Shown here in pieces: positions 11,243 through 20,408 of a stretch of DNA of 64,000 bases. The notes beneath the pieces were generated by a model. The model made no database searches and had not been told where the DNA came from. It saw only the letters and a list, made by a program, of their open reading frames with translations. The stretch covers positions 248,001 through 312,000 of the forward strand of contig CP064983.1 of NCBI GenBank assembly GCA_016699635.1, read 5' to 3'. The stretch comes from Bacteroidota bacterium. GTDB taxonomy: Bacteria > Bacteroidota > Bacteroidia > AKYH767-A > OLB10. The translations under genes and the position numbers were made by a program. How positions within the stretch are numbered: position 1 is the first letter of the stretch; each line of letters begins with the position of its first letter.

Positions 11243-12445
11243 TTGAAAATCCTTCAACTGTGTTTGCGTATTCCGTTGCCGCCTTATGATGGCGCGACCA
11301 TTGCCATGTACAACCTTGCCGAATCACTCACGGCATCGGGCGCAGAGGTAACAATGCTTTCGTTCAACACCAAAAAACATTTTACGGACATAAATTCCAT
11401 TGATGCCGCATTGCTTGAAAAATATAAATTGGAAACAGTTTTTCTTGATGCCTCTGTAAACGCATGGGATGCTTTTGCCAATCTGTTCAAACCAAACGAG
11501 TCATATAACATTGTCCGTTTTGACTCGGAAGCGTTTCACCAAAAGCTGAAAGAACTGCTGCAATCGGAAACATTTGATTTCATATTGTTTGAAGGATTAT
11601 TTCTTAGCCCTTACCTACAAACAGTGCGTACATTCAGCAAAGCCAAGTGCATATTGCGGGCACATAATGTGGAATGGCTTATCTGGAAAAGACTTGCTAA
11701 AGCAACAAAAAATCCATTAAAAAAAACTTATCTTTATTTTTTATCCGACAGACTCAAACATTATGAAAATATTGCCATAAATAAATTTGACGCAATCATT
11801 GCTATATCGCAGCCAGATAAAAATCTTTTTCTGAAAGATGGCTGTAATATTCCTATTGAAGTGGCGCCAACAGGAATGAATACTGCCAAATACAAGAACA
11901 TAGAACAGATGGATGCTGATAGTCTTTCATTATTTCATCTTGGATCAATGGACTGGCTCCCTAATATTGAAGCCGTTGACTGGTTATTGAAAGATATCTG
12001 GCCATTGATAAACCAACAATCAAAAAAGATTAAGCTACACTTAGCCGGAAAGAATATGTCGCCAAAATATTTCAATCTGAAATCAGAAAACCTGATTATT
12101 GAAGGTGAAATCAAAGACTCGAAAAAGTTTATGCAGGATAAACAGATTATGGTTGTTCCGCTATTGAGTGGTGGTGGCATTAGGATTAAAATATTAGAAG
12201 GACTTGCAGCAGGAAAAGTAATTGTAACAACAAGCATAGGTGCAGAAGGAATTAATTACACAGACAAAAAAAATATTCTTATTGCTGATACGCCTCAACA
12301 GTTTGCTGACACTATTTTAGCCTTGCTGAACAATCCGGAAAAATTAAACAGTATTGCAAAGGAGGCACAATTGCTGGCAAGAAGCCAATACAACAACAAT
12401 ATAATTGGTGAGCAATTGGTCAGGTTTTATCAAACCATCCGATAA
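11243..12445 (+). CDS. Glycosyltransferase, GT-B fold (GT4-like)
   Basis: About 400 residues. Expected to transfer a sugar from a nucleotide donor to a surface glycan or lipid on the cytoplasmic face. The N-terminal half begins KILQLCLRIPLPPYDGATI, where the PPYDGA loop fits the start of a GT-B N-domain. The C-terminal half carries LGSMDWLPN, the donor-site block GGIRIKILEGLAAGK (Glu-x7-Glu-like region), and TSIGAEGI. The start is set at TTG 11243 because the -7 box lies downstream of the alternative GTG at 11195. The gene converges with the methyltransferase gene 17 bases further on. Acceptor and linkage are unknown; no polysaccharide cluster surrounds it. Confidence 0.85.
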   Translation: MKILQLCLRIPLPPYDGATIAMYNLAESLTASGAEVTMLSFNTKKHFTDINSIDAALLEKYKLETVFLDASVNAWDAFANLFKPNESYNIVRFDSEAFHQKLKELLQSETFDFILFEGLFLSPYLQTVRTFSKAKCILRAHNVEWLIWKRLAKATKNPLKKTYLYFLSDRLKHYENIAINKFDAIIAISQPDKNLFLKDGCNIPIEVAPTGMNTAKYKNIEQMDADSLSLFHLGSMDWLPNIEAVDWLLKDIWPLINQQSKKIKLHLAGKNMSPKYFNLKSENLIIEGEIKDSKKFMQDKQIMVVPLLSGGGIRIKILEGLAAGKVIVTTSIGAEGINYTDKKNILIADTPQQFADTILALLNNPEKLNSIAKEAQLLARSQYNNNIIGEQLVRFYQTIR

Positions 12446-12462
12446 TATTTTTGCGCTCTCTT

Positions 12463-13148
12463 CTACTCCACTTCAATTTCTACAATTTTAATCTGATGTT
12501 TGTGATTGTTTTGAATTACCTCTCTGTTTTGTATGGTAGTGTTGGTAAATTCATGTCTAATCAACTCAAAAAAGCCGGAAGCAAATTTTCTATTTGGCTC
12601 AGTGAAAACAATTCTGCCTCCTGATTTAACCAATCGTTTAAATGCATTTACAATGGCAGGAAACATTCTGCTTTCGTAAGCAACATCGGCAGCTAAGAGC
12701 AAATCACATTTTTCAATATCATCTGGTATTTTGCGCCAATCCAATAAAATTGTTGTCGGTTCGGATTTTACATTGAGTCTCCAGTTGGCAGATGCAAATT
12801 GCAATGGAGCGTCAACATAATCACTCATCATCACGCTGTAACCCATTTTGCCGCAAACCAATGAAGGCAGTGCCAGACCACAGCCAATTTCATGAATTAG
12901 AATATCATTATTTAGTTTCCGAGTACACAAATACTCAGCAAGTGCAATTGCCGAAGGCCACAATTCTGCCCAATAAGGAATGCGTTCATCAATAACATTG
13001 TCATCATCATTCTTAAGGCTGCTTAACTTACTATACAATGCATCTATGTTGGTGATTCTATAAAAGCTATTTCCTGCTCTGTAATCTTGATTGAATCAAT
13101 TACAGAAGTAACCGGAATACCAAACTGAAAAACTCCAGGCGATGTCAT
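12463..13148 (-). CDS. METTL21/nicotinamide N-methyltransferase-like SAM methyltransferase, frame interrupted
   Basis: Class I SAM-dependent methyltransferase of the lysine/nicotinamide methyltransferase-like group. Visible motifs are the pre-motif PYWAELWPSA, motif I HEIGCGLALPS, an acidic residue after strand 2 (MSDYVDAPL), the DLLLAADVAYES post-motif and GGRIVFTEPN. The uninterrupted frame starts only at TTG 13038; an ATG at 13148 opens 34 codons beginning MTSPGVFQFGIPV, and adding one base in the A4 run at 13062-13065 joins them (AFYRITNIDALYSKL). The full protein would be ~228 residues. The substrate could be a protein lysine or small amine; it cannot be deduced. The gene diverges from the phosphopantetheinyl transferase gene starting at 13195. 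Confidence 0.75.
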
Positions 13149-13194
13149 ACTGCAAAATTAAACATCAACAACAAACAACTGTTATCTTAGCACC

Positions 13195-13776
13195 ATGCAA
13201 ATAGCGTTTTCTTTTATTCTGAATGAAATCAACAGCAATTATCAATTGTATGTTGTACATGCAAATTATCCAGCAGAAAAAGAAAACAGGAAAACTTTTC
13301 AAAAAGAGCTTAACATCAACTTGCTTAGGCAAGTAACAAAAAACAATACCCTTCAATTACACTATCAGGAAACAGGTAAACCATACATTGATGGTAACAA
13401 TGCAATCTCCTTTTCACACTCCGGAAATTATACTGCATTAATGATTACACAATCAAAAAGTGCCGGTATTGACATAGAAATGACAGATAGAAATATTGAA
13501 GCCGGAATTGACTATTTTCTAAATACTAATGAAATTGCTTTTCTTTCTCAACAGAAAAAAAATCTACATGCACTGACATGTTGGTGCATTAAAGAAGCTG
13601 CGATTAAATACTTCAATGTATCAGGAATAGACTTTAAAAACTGCATACACATTCAACCTTTTGAATTGTTAAATTTAGGTATGCCTACTGTGCTGATACA
13701 ACACAGTCAAGAGGAAATGATTAAAATTTGTTACAGAAGAGAAAAAGATTTTCTACTGGCATACACAGTAGATTAA
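13195..13776 (+). CDS. 4'-phosphopantetheinyl transferase, Sfp superfamily (short)
   Basis: 193 residues. Moves the phosphopantetheine arm from coenzyme A to a serine of a carrier protein. The two Sfp metal motifs are present: GIDIE at 91-95 (Asp93, Glu95) and WCIKEAAIKY from residue 130 (Glu134, Lys133), with the upstream SFSHSGNY block at 72-79. It is shorter than Sfp (~224) and its N-terminal half is degenerate. A near-consensus promoter (TATCTTAG, 13183-13190) leaves a very short leader before the ATG. Its target may be the fatty-acid carrier protein or the NRPS at 16.2-20.2 kb; another such enzyme is adjacent to that NRPS. Confidence 0.85.
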   Translation: MQIAFSFILNEINSNYQLYVVHANYPAEKENRKTFQKELNINLLRQVTKNNTLQLHYQETGKPYIDGNNAISFSHSGNYTALMITQSKSAGIDIEMTDRNIEAGIDYFLNTNEIAFLSQQKKNLHALTCWCIKEAAIKYFNVSGIDFKNCIHIQPFELLNLGMPTVLIQHSQEEMIKICYRREKDFLLAYTVD

Positions 13777-13777
13777 A

Positions 13778-15445
13778 TTAGTCTTTAGCAATTTCAACAT
13801 TTACTTTACGGCCTTTAATTTTATTGCCGTTAACGTTGGAAAGTACATCATTCAGAAACTCGCCATTGACTTCAACGAAAGAAAACTTATCATAAATATC
13901 AATAACACCAATATTGCTGCTGCTCATATTACTTAAACCGGAAACTGCTCCAACAATATCACCTTTGCTCACTTTATCTTTTTTGCCAACGCTTAAAAAT
14001 AAACGAATCATATCGGCTTCGCCACTGTGTTTACCGCGTTTGCCTTTGCCACCACCGCTATCACGATTACCTCTGCCGGATCTTTCCTCTCTGCCAAATC
14101 GTTCTTCTCTACTCGATGATTTACTGTTTGACTTATTTTGACTTTGTTGCAACATAGGTGCAAAATGCATTTTAAGCAATGCCGCTGCAAGTTGATGTAA
14201 TGTTAATCCTTCCTGCTTGAAAGTTGCAAACATGTTGTCATATTGTTCCATATCGCCTTCCTCAATAAGAACTTTCAATCTTGCTGCCAATTTAATTTTA
14301 GCCAACTCTATACGCTCTTTTCCTGATGGTAGCTGATGTCTTTCAATCCTCACTTTTGAATAATCTTCAATCTCACGGATTTTAGCCATATCATTTCGCC
14401 CGGAAACAAAACTGAAAGCTTTACCCGAACGACCGGCACGGCCTGTTCTGCCGATACGATGCACATAATTTTCTTCATCGAGTGGAAGATCGAAATTAAA
14501 TACAGCATCAACATTCTCAACATCTATGCCTCGTGCAGCTACATCTGTTGCCACAAGCATATTCACATCACCTTTTTTGAAGCGTGCCAACACATTATTC
14601 CTTTGATTTTGTCGCAAGTCGCCATGAATAGCCTCTGCCTTATAGCCCAATTGCTGAAACTGCTCGGTTACCTCATCAGTTTTACGTTTGGTATTACAGA
14701 ATACAAGCATCAGTTTTAAATTGTGTAACTCTACTAATTGTGTGATTACATCAGCTTTCTGTGACGATGGAATATCGTAATAAATCTGTTCAATAGATGA
14801 TACAGTTAGTTCCTGCTTGGTGACCTTAACTAATTTAGGATTGGTTTGAAAACGTTTGGTGATTTCAAGAATAGGTTTTGGCATAGTTGCAGAAAACAAC
14901 ACCGTCTGTCTTTCGTCAGGGGCATGTTGCAAAATTGCTTCCATATCTTCTCTGAAACCCATATTCAACATTTCATCAGCCTCATCAAGAACTACCATCT
15001 GAATTTTAGAAAGGTTTATAGTTCTTCTGTCCAAATGATCCATAATTCTGCCCGGTGTACCAACAATTACATGTACAGGGCGTTTTAATGCATTTATCTG
15101 CTTTTGAATTTGCTCGCCACCATAAACGGCAAGCACAGCAATACCTTTTTTATACTTGGCTAATTTTTTAATTTCTTGTGCAACCTGTACGGCTAACTCG
15201 CGTGTTGGGCACATGACCAATGCAGAGGTAGCCTTAACTTTAGGGTCGAGCATTTCGAGTAAAGGAATACCAAAAGCTGCTGTTTTTCCGGTACCTGTTT
15301 GCGCCTGCCCTATTACGTCCTGACCCTGCATCAATACAGGTATGGCTTGTGCTTGTATGGGCGAAGCCTCAGTGAAACCCATTTCGTCAATAGCCTGGAG
15401 CATTTCATGACTTAACGAAAGCTCATGGAAAGAAGTTTTGTTCAT
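13778..15445 (-). CDS. deaD: DEAD-box ATP-dependent RNA helicase (DeaD/CsdA type)
   Basis: 555 residues. Unwinds RNA during ribosome assembly and mRNA turnover. Motifs in order: Q motif (GFTEASPIQAQAIP), Walker A AQTGTGKT (48-55), PTRELAVQ, VGTPGRIMDHL, DEAD (VVLDEADEML), SAT (FSATMP), VATDVAARGIDV, and HRIGRTGRAGR. After the core comes a basic, Arg/Gly/Ser-rich linker and a C-terminal DbpA/CsdA RNA-binding domain (MIRLFLSVGKKDKVSKGDI onwards), which supports the DeaD group rather than RhlE. Its stop is two bases from the convergent phosphopantetheinyl transferase gene. A -7 box (15521-15528) precedes it. Confidence 0.93.
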   Translation of the reverse strand: MNKTSFHELSLSHEMLQAIDEMGFTEASPIQAQAIPVLMQGQDVIGQAQTGTGKTAAFGIPLLEMLDPKVKATSALVMCPTRELAVQVAQEIKKLAKYKKGIAVLAVYGGEQIQKQINALKRPVHVIVGTPGRIMDHLDRRTINLSKIQMVVLDEADEMLNMGFREDMEAILQHAPDERQTVLFSATMPKPILEITKRFQTNPKLVKVTKQELTVSSIEQIYYDIPSSQKADVITQLVELHNLKLMLVFCNTKRKTDEVTEQFQQLGYKAEAIHGDLRQNQRNNVLARFKKGDVNMLVATDVAARGIDVENVDAVFNFDLPLDEENYVHRIGRTGRAGRSGKAFSFVSGRNDMAKIREIEDYSKVRIERHQLPSGKERIELAKIKLAARLKVLIEEGDMEQYDNMFATFKQEGLTLHQLAAALLKMHFAPMLQQSQNKSNSKSSSREERFGREERSGRGNRDSGGGKGKRGKHSGEADMIRLFLSVGKKDKVSKGDIVGAVSGLSNMSSSNIGVIDIYDKFSFVEVNGEFLNDVLSNVNGNKIKGRKVNVEIAKD

Positions 15446-15511
15446 TTGAAGATGGAAGAACCGGAATTATCAGTGTTTTTCAAAAAATTATCCGGTTGAT
15501 TATAATGTTAA

Positions 15512-16222
15512 TTATGGGTGCAAAGATAGTATATTAATCTGATTTAAAACATCCTGCACATTAATTGTCTTAAAACTAATCACATTACCTCTGAAAAAAC
15601 ATGTACTTAAAATATATCCGCCTAAAGATGCAGTGCTTAACTCATAGTCATCCGGAATGACAATTTCAGGTAAATTGGCTATACCCTGACCTGTGGCTTT
15701 TCCAATGGCTTCCTTCTGAGTCCAGATTTTAAAAAAGATATCATTGTCTGACCGGGAAATTAGCTTTTGCTCATCCGAAGTAAAATAATGCTGAATCACA
15801 TTTCCATATTTATCTGCCGGTTGAATTTTTTCTATATCTACACCCAACGGGCTATTTTTCTGAAATGCCAGTGCTATCATTTTTTCTGAATGACTCAAAC
15901 TAAAATGTAGCGGCATATTATGTTTTTTATGGTTAATAAATGGTTTCCCATTGCTGTGTGTACTAATCTCTACTTGTTCTTTTGTATTGAGCAATGCAGC
16001 AAGTAAAACTCTTTTCAATCCATGTGCAATGCAATAGGTCTGTCTGTCTTTTTCAAACTTAAATTTAAGAAGTCTTTCTGTTTCATCATTGCTTAAAAGT
16101 TTTTTCAATTCACTTTCTACTGCTATAAACGAGTCTGAACAGAAAATAAAAACCAAGCAATCATTGTCCTGAATTAATAATTCATTGCAAAAAACCTGTT
16201 CCGGAGTTAACTGCAAATCCAT
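15512..16222 (-). CDS. 4'-phosphopantetheinyl transferase, Sfp/Gsp type
   Basis: 236 residues, the usual Sfp length. Converts apo carrier proteins to the holo form using CoA. Motifs: NGKPFINHKK and HFSLSHSEK (P1/P1a), GVDIEKI at 127-133 (Asp129, Glu131), and WTQKEAIGKATGQG from residue 167 (Lys170, Glu171). It starts 8 bases after the NRPS stop codon on the same strand, which makes a two-gene operon and points to the NRPS carrier domain (Ser1014) as its substrate. Confidence 0.92.
   Translation of the reverse strand: MDLQLTPEQVFCNELLIQDNDCLVFIFCSDSFIAVESELKKLLSNDETERLLKFKFEKDRQTYCIAHGLKRVLLAALLNTKEQVEISTHSNGKPFINHKKHNMPLHFSLSHSEKMIALAFQKNSPLGVDIEKIQPADKYGNVIQHYFTSDEQKLISRSDNDIFFKIWTQKEAIGKATGQGIANLPEIVIPDDYELSTASLGGYILSTCFFRGNVISFKTINVQDVLNQINILSLHP
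15521..15528 (-). promoter_or_regulatory. Bacteroidota -7 promoter box for the helicase gene
   Basis: On the minus strand the sequence reads TATCTTTG, an exact TAnnTTTG match, about 75 bases upstream of the helicase start and overlapping the last codons of the upstream phosphopantetheinyl transferase gene. The helicase is therefore likely to have its own promoter in addition to read-through. Confidence 0.55.
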
Positions 16223-16230
16223 CTCAGCGG

Positions 16231-19200
16231 TTATTTAATTTGGTTTAAGGCCTGATTTAAATACTGCGCTAACTGCGTATAATATTCTTTATGGGTAATG
16301 ATTGTATCGTTATCGCTTCCGGTAATCTGATGCATTTCTATCTCGCCACTTATAAGTCGTTTCCATCCCAATGTCTCGTCATAATGTTTGGCAACTTCTT
16401 CACCAGTTTTGATTAAAACTACTTTTTCAGAATATTCACCTTCGGGCTGATAATTGAGCAAGGCTACTGAATTTACCCAACGTATGTCAGGCTTAGTATT
16501 TACTTTAACTTCAGAGGCTGTAGTGCTGCCGTAATCAAAAACCTTAGTCAGTTTGCTTAAAACTTTCTTTCCTGCATTCTTTGTTTTCTCAAGTGCAAAT
16601 TCAAGTTTATCTTCCAAAGTCATGCCTTTAAATTCATCCCATGTTTCGCGGATTTTATATTGCATTGGATTGGATGGTGGCGCATAATTGTTAATCATAA
16701 ACACAAGTTCGGCAGTTTCACCTTTTGCTTTTAGCTGACGAGCCATTTCAAATGCAGTTGTTCCACCAAAACATAATCCGGCAATTCGGTATGGACCTAC
16801 AGGTTGAATCTTTTTAATCTCATCAATATAGAAAGAAGCCATTGCCTCAACAGAATAATGATAGTCATATTTTTCATCAAGTCCGCGGGGTTGAATAGCA
16901 TAAATAGGTTGGTCCTTATCCAAATGTTTTAATAAGACTCTCCATCGCTGAATGTTTCCATTGTGCATGTGAACAAAGAACAACGGTCTTTCTTTTCCAT
17001 TAGGCTGCAATGGAACCACTATTGGCCAGTCAATGTTCAACTCTTCTGCATTCATCACCTTAGTTAATTGCGAAATGGTTGAAGCACGGAATAATGTTGG
17101 ATAATCCAATTTAACTCCTGTCTTCTGCTCTATGGCTCCCATCATTCTAATTCCAAGAAGCGAGTGTCCTCCCAACTCGAAAAAATTATCGTGAATACCA
17201 ATTTTATCAATTCCCAGCACTTCACTCCAAATACCTACAAGCAAACTTTCTAAAGGGTTGTGAGGTTCTTCAAAGTTTGCACTTTCTGCTTTAACTTCCA
17301 CTTCGGGAACAGGCAAAGCTCTTCTGTCAATTTTTCCGTTAGGTGTCAACGGAATATATTCAAGAATCATAAATACCGAAGGTATCATGTATTCGGGAAG
17401 TTCTGTTCTCAGATATTCCCGTAGTTCATTGACATCAATCTGCTTTCCTGCATTAGTAGAAAGGTATGCAACTAAAATTTTATTTCCTGGTTGATCTTCA
17501 CGTGCCATTACTACAAGTTCCTTTATCTCTTTTCGCAATCGCAACATTGATTCTATTTCACCAAGTTCAATTCTAAATCCGCGAATTTTTACCTGATTAT
17601 CTATTCGGCCTAAAAATTCAATGTTTCCATCAGACATAAACTTCCCAAGGTCACCGGTTCTATACATCCTTTGTCCAGGAACAAAAGGATTAGCCACAAA
17701 ACGCTCTTCAGTCATTTCAGGTTTATAGAGATAACCGCGAGCAAGACCATCACCGGCCATATAAAGTTCTCCTGCAATACCAACAGGAACAGGTCGTCTG
17801 TTTTTATCTAAAATATAAACCTGCGAATTTGAAATTGCCTTTCCTATTGTATATGGGCCATCAGCTTTACGCAATGTAAATGTACTGTAGGTAGTATCTT
17901 CAGAAGGGCCATATAAATCATAAACTTTCTGTACTGTCGTTTGCGAATATATTTTCTGAACTAGTTCAACCGGCAAAGGCTCGCCTGCAAGATTTATTGT
18001 TTTAATGCCTGAAGGAACTCCGTCTTTAAGTTTGAGTAGTTCTGCAATTGCAGAAGGCACTGTGTTAACCAATGTAACACCTGCATTTTCAGGTAAGGCA
18101 TTTAAAGCCATGGCATCTTTCACTAAAACAATGCGTCCACCGTTGCTTAATGTAAAAAATATTTCGAAAATGGATAAGTCAAAGCAGATAGATGTAGAAG
18201 CAAGCACACCTGCAAGTTCCTCTGAAGAATAAACTGTCTGTGCCCAATCAATTAAGGCAACTGCATTGCGGTGTTCGATAGCTACACCTTTAGGTTTTCC
18301 TGTTGATCCGGATGTGTAGATTATATATGCTAACTGATCAGAAGTAATTTCAACATCAGGATTTGCTATTTTCTCTTTAGAAATTTCAGTTACTTCCTTA
18401 TCTAAGCACACCAACTTTGTTCCTGTTTCACCTAACTGATCTATGTATTTTGACGATGAAATCAAGAGAGGTGCTTTTGCATCGCTCATGATATAGGCAA
18501 TTCTATCTGCAGGATAATTTGGATCTAAAGGCACGTAGGCACCACCGGCTTTTAATACTGCAAGCATGGCAACAATTAAATCGTCTGTCCTGTCGTGACA
18601 AATTCCAACTAATGTTTCCTTTTTAACACCAGACTTTATTAAATAATGCGCTAACTGATTGGCTCGTTGATTAAGTTGTCTGTAAGTAATTGTTTGTCCA
18701 TTAAACCAAATTGCATTTGTATCAGGATGTGCCGATGCTTGCTTTTCAATTAAGCTATGAATGCACTCATTGCTAAGTTTATTCTCTTTTACAACTGGCC
18801 ATTCGATAAACAACTTTCTTTTTTCATCGTCAGTCAGCAGTGGTAAATTTTTTATCGGGCTATCGGCATATTCAACCAAACCATTAAGAAGCACTACAAA
18901 CTCCTGCATTCTCAATTGCATCATCTCATCTTCAAAAAGGTCGGTATTGTAAGTACATTCAATAATGAGTTTGTCGCCCATACCGGTTGCATTTACAAAC
19001 AATTCGAAGTTTTCAAACTTTCTGGCATTTGAAGTATATTCATAGTTCAATCCTTCAAAAGAAACTCCTTGAGTCATACCCAAGTCAACATTAAACACAG
19101 CAGGCACTAAAGGAATTCTTGACGGGTCGCGTTGCAGTGGAAGTTTTCCTAACAAACTTCCCATTGTAAATTCCTGATTATCGAAAGCATCAAACATCAA

Positions 19201-20202
19201 AGGTTTTCTGGCTTTCAAATATTCACCGAAAGTGATGTTCTCATCAACAAAACTTTTAATTGGTAAAAGATTAACACAATGACCAACCATAGCATACATT
19301 CCGGACGCTGACTGTCCTGCAGCAGGAAGCCCTAATACCAATGAAGGATTGGATGTTAAACGAAAAAGAAAAACTTCAAATGCAGCAAACAACGTATTCA
19401 CATAACTGCTTCCATTTTTTGCACCAAGTTTTCTTAAATCACTAACCAAACCGGCATCAATAGTTATATCAAATCGCTTTGCATTGAAGGTACGTGCAGC
19501 AGGGCGAGCTTTGTTAACCGGAAGATCAACGGTAGGAACATCTGTGGAATATAAATTGAGCCAATAATCTTCTGTACGTTTATATTCCCCATTCAATTTC
19601 CTTTCTTCCTGACGCTTTACATAAGTGCTGAAGGGTACAACAGGTTCAAGATCAGGTTTCGTATTATTCACTAAAGCAGAATAAAATTTACTAATATCCT
19701 GCATGATGATACCAATACTCCATCCATCACAGACAATGTGATGTGCTGTGATGACCAATGCCGTTTCTGAATTTGAAATTTTAAAAATGGCAAATCTTAT
19801 TACAGGTTCATTCAATAGATCGAAAGGTATGGACACTTCACGCTGCGAAAAATGAAGTATCCGTGCATCTTTATCTGACGGACTTAAGTCGGTTAAATCA
19901 ATATATGGAATTTCAAGATTGACATGTTCATGTACCTGAAATGTTTCACCTGAAGTATTGAAAGTAGAGCGAAGTGACTGATGCCTTTGAACAACATTCT
20001 TGCAAGCTTCTGAAAGGTGCTTGTGATTACACAGTCCTTTCAGAAAAAGTGTAACACTTTCGTTATAGGCTAATGATGCAGAATCACCTCCTATTTGAAC
20101 GGATGTCCAGATTTCACGTTGCTCTTCTGATGTGGTAAAAAAATTGTCCGGAATAACTTCTTCAAAAGGGTTAAAATCTACCGGGATAAATTGCGATGCC
20201 AT
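16231..20202 (-). CDS. Single-module nonribosomal peptide synthetase (C-A-PCP-TE)
   Basis: 1,323 residues. Condensation domain (1-450) with intact HHIVCDG at 154-160. Adenylation domain (about 470-965) with YTSGSTGKPKG (629-639), YGPSED, YRTGDL and Lys957 in NGKID. Carrier domain with DNFFELGGHSLLG, Ser1014 as the phosphopantetheine site. Thioesterase (1075-1323) with GLCFGG, i.e. Cys1144 instead of Ser; the position of the usual acid reads Asn1171; His1304 is present. Aligning by eye to GrsA gives the specificity code D-L-F-N-N-A-L-T-Y-K, which I recall as an alanine code in cyanobacterial synthetases. There is no loading or epimerisation domain and no second module, so the first acyl or amino donor must come from elsewhere. 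The phosphopantetheinyl transferase gene follows in the operon. Product unknown. Confidence 0.93.
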   Translation of the reverse strand: MASQFIPVDFNPFEEVIPDNFFTTSEEQREIWTSVQIGGDSASLAYNESVTLFLKGLCNHKHLSEACKNVVQRHQSLRSTFNTSGETFQVHEHVNLEIPYIDLTDLSPSDKDARILHFSQREVSIPFDLLNEPVIRFAIFKISNSETALVITAHHIVCDGWSIGIIMQDISKFYSALVNNTKPDLEPVVPFSTYVKRQEERKLNGEYKRTEDYWLNLYSTDVPTVDLPVNKARPAARTFNAKRFDITIDAGLVSDLRKLGAKNGSSYVNTLFAAFEVFLFRLTSNPSLVLGLPAAGQSASGMYAMVGHCVNLLPIKSFVDENITFGEYLKARKPLMFDAFDNQEFTMGSLLGKLPLQRDPSRIPLVPAVFNVDLGMTQGVSFEGLNYEYTSNARKFENFELFVNATGMGDKLIIECTYNTDLFEDEMMQLRMQEFVVLLNGLVEYADSPIKNLPLLTDDEKRKLFIEWPVVKENKLSNECIHSLIEKQASAHPDTNAIWFNGQTITYRQLNQRANQLAHYLIKSGVKKETLVGICHDRTDDLIVAMLAVLKAGGAYVPLDPNYPADRIAYIMSDAKAPLLISSSKYIDQLGETGTKLVCLDKEVTEISKEKIANPDVEITSDQLAYIIYTSGSTGKPKGVAIEHRNAVALIDWAQTVYSSEELAGVLASTSICFDLSIFEIFFTLSNGGRIVLVKDAMALNALPENAGVTLVNTVPSAIAELLKLKDGVPSGIKTINLAGEPLPVELVQKIYSQTTVQKVYDLYGPSEDTTYSTFTLRKADGPYTIGKAISNSQVYILDKNRRPVPVGIAGELYMAGDGLARGYLYKPEMTEERFVANPFVPGQRMYRTGDLGKFMSDGNIEFLGRIDNQVKIRGFRIELGEIESMLRLRKEIKELVVMAREDQPGNKILVAYLSTNAGKQIDVNELREYLRTELPEYMIPSVFMILEYIPLTPNGKIDRRALPVPEVEVKAESANFEEPHNPLESLLVGIWSEVLGIDKIGIHDNFFELGGHSLLGIRMMGAIEQKTGVKLDYPTLFRASTISQLTKVMNAEELNIDWPIVVPLQPNGKERPLFFVHMHNGNIQRWRVLLKHLDKDQPIYAIQPRGLDEKYDYHYSVEAMASFYIDEIKKIQPVGPYRIAGLCFGGTTAFEMARQLKAKGETAELVFMINNYAPPSNPMQYKIRETWDEFKGMTLEDKLEFALEKTKNAGKKVLSKLTKVFDYGSTTASEVKVNTKPDIRWVNSVALLNYQPEGEYSEKVVLIKTGEEVAKHYDETLGWKRLISGEIEMHQITGSDNDTIITHKEYYTQLAQYLNQALNQIK

Positions 20203-20286
20203 CTTCCTTTGTCATTGGTGGTTTAATAAATACAATACGAAAATATTATAAAATAGTTTCCTTTAGCAATAAATTGTTAAGCGATA

Positions 20287-20315
20287 TGAAAATAAGGGTG
20301 AATGTAGCCATTCAC
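20287..20315 (-). terminator. Probable terminator upstream of the NRPS operon
   Basis: GTGAATG (20298-20304) and CATTCAC (20309-20315) form a perfect 7-bp stem with a 4-base loop; on the minus strand a T-rich stretch (CCTTATTTTC) follows. It lies between the stop of the gene at 20409 and the NRPS start at 20202, so it probably separates the two transcripts. Confidence 0.5.
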
Positions 20316-20408
20316 AACTATGAAAATCTGAAAAAAAGAACGTCAGCAATAAATCAGCATATTAAGGACAACTGTTTTTAATAGTCACCCAAAACCTCTC
20401 TGAAAGTA

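Noticed and set aside
15460..15505. AACCGGA/TCCGGTT inverted repeat as a terminator between the phosphopantetheinyl transferase and deaD
   Set aside because: Only 7 paired bases with a loop of about 25 and no T-run; too weak to call.
16231..20202. Open frames antisense to the NRPS (for example 18005-18232)
   Set aside because: Low-complexity shadows of the adenylation domain with no start context or family.
20226..20408. Short plus-strand open frame (20196-20381)
   Set aside because: Overlaps the NRPS promoter and terminator hairpin; residues look random.
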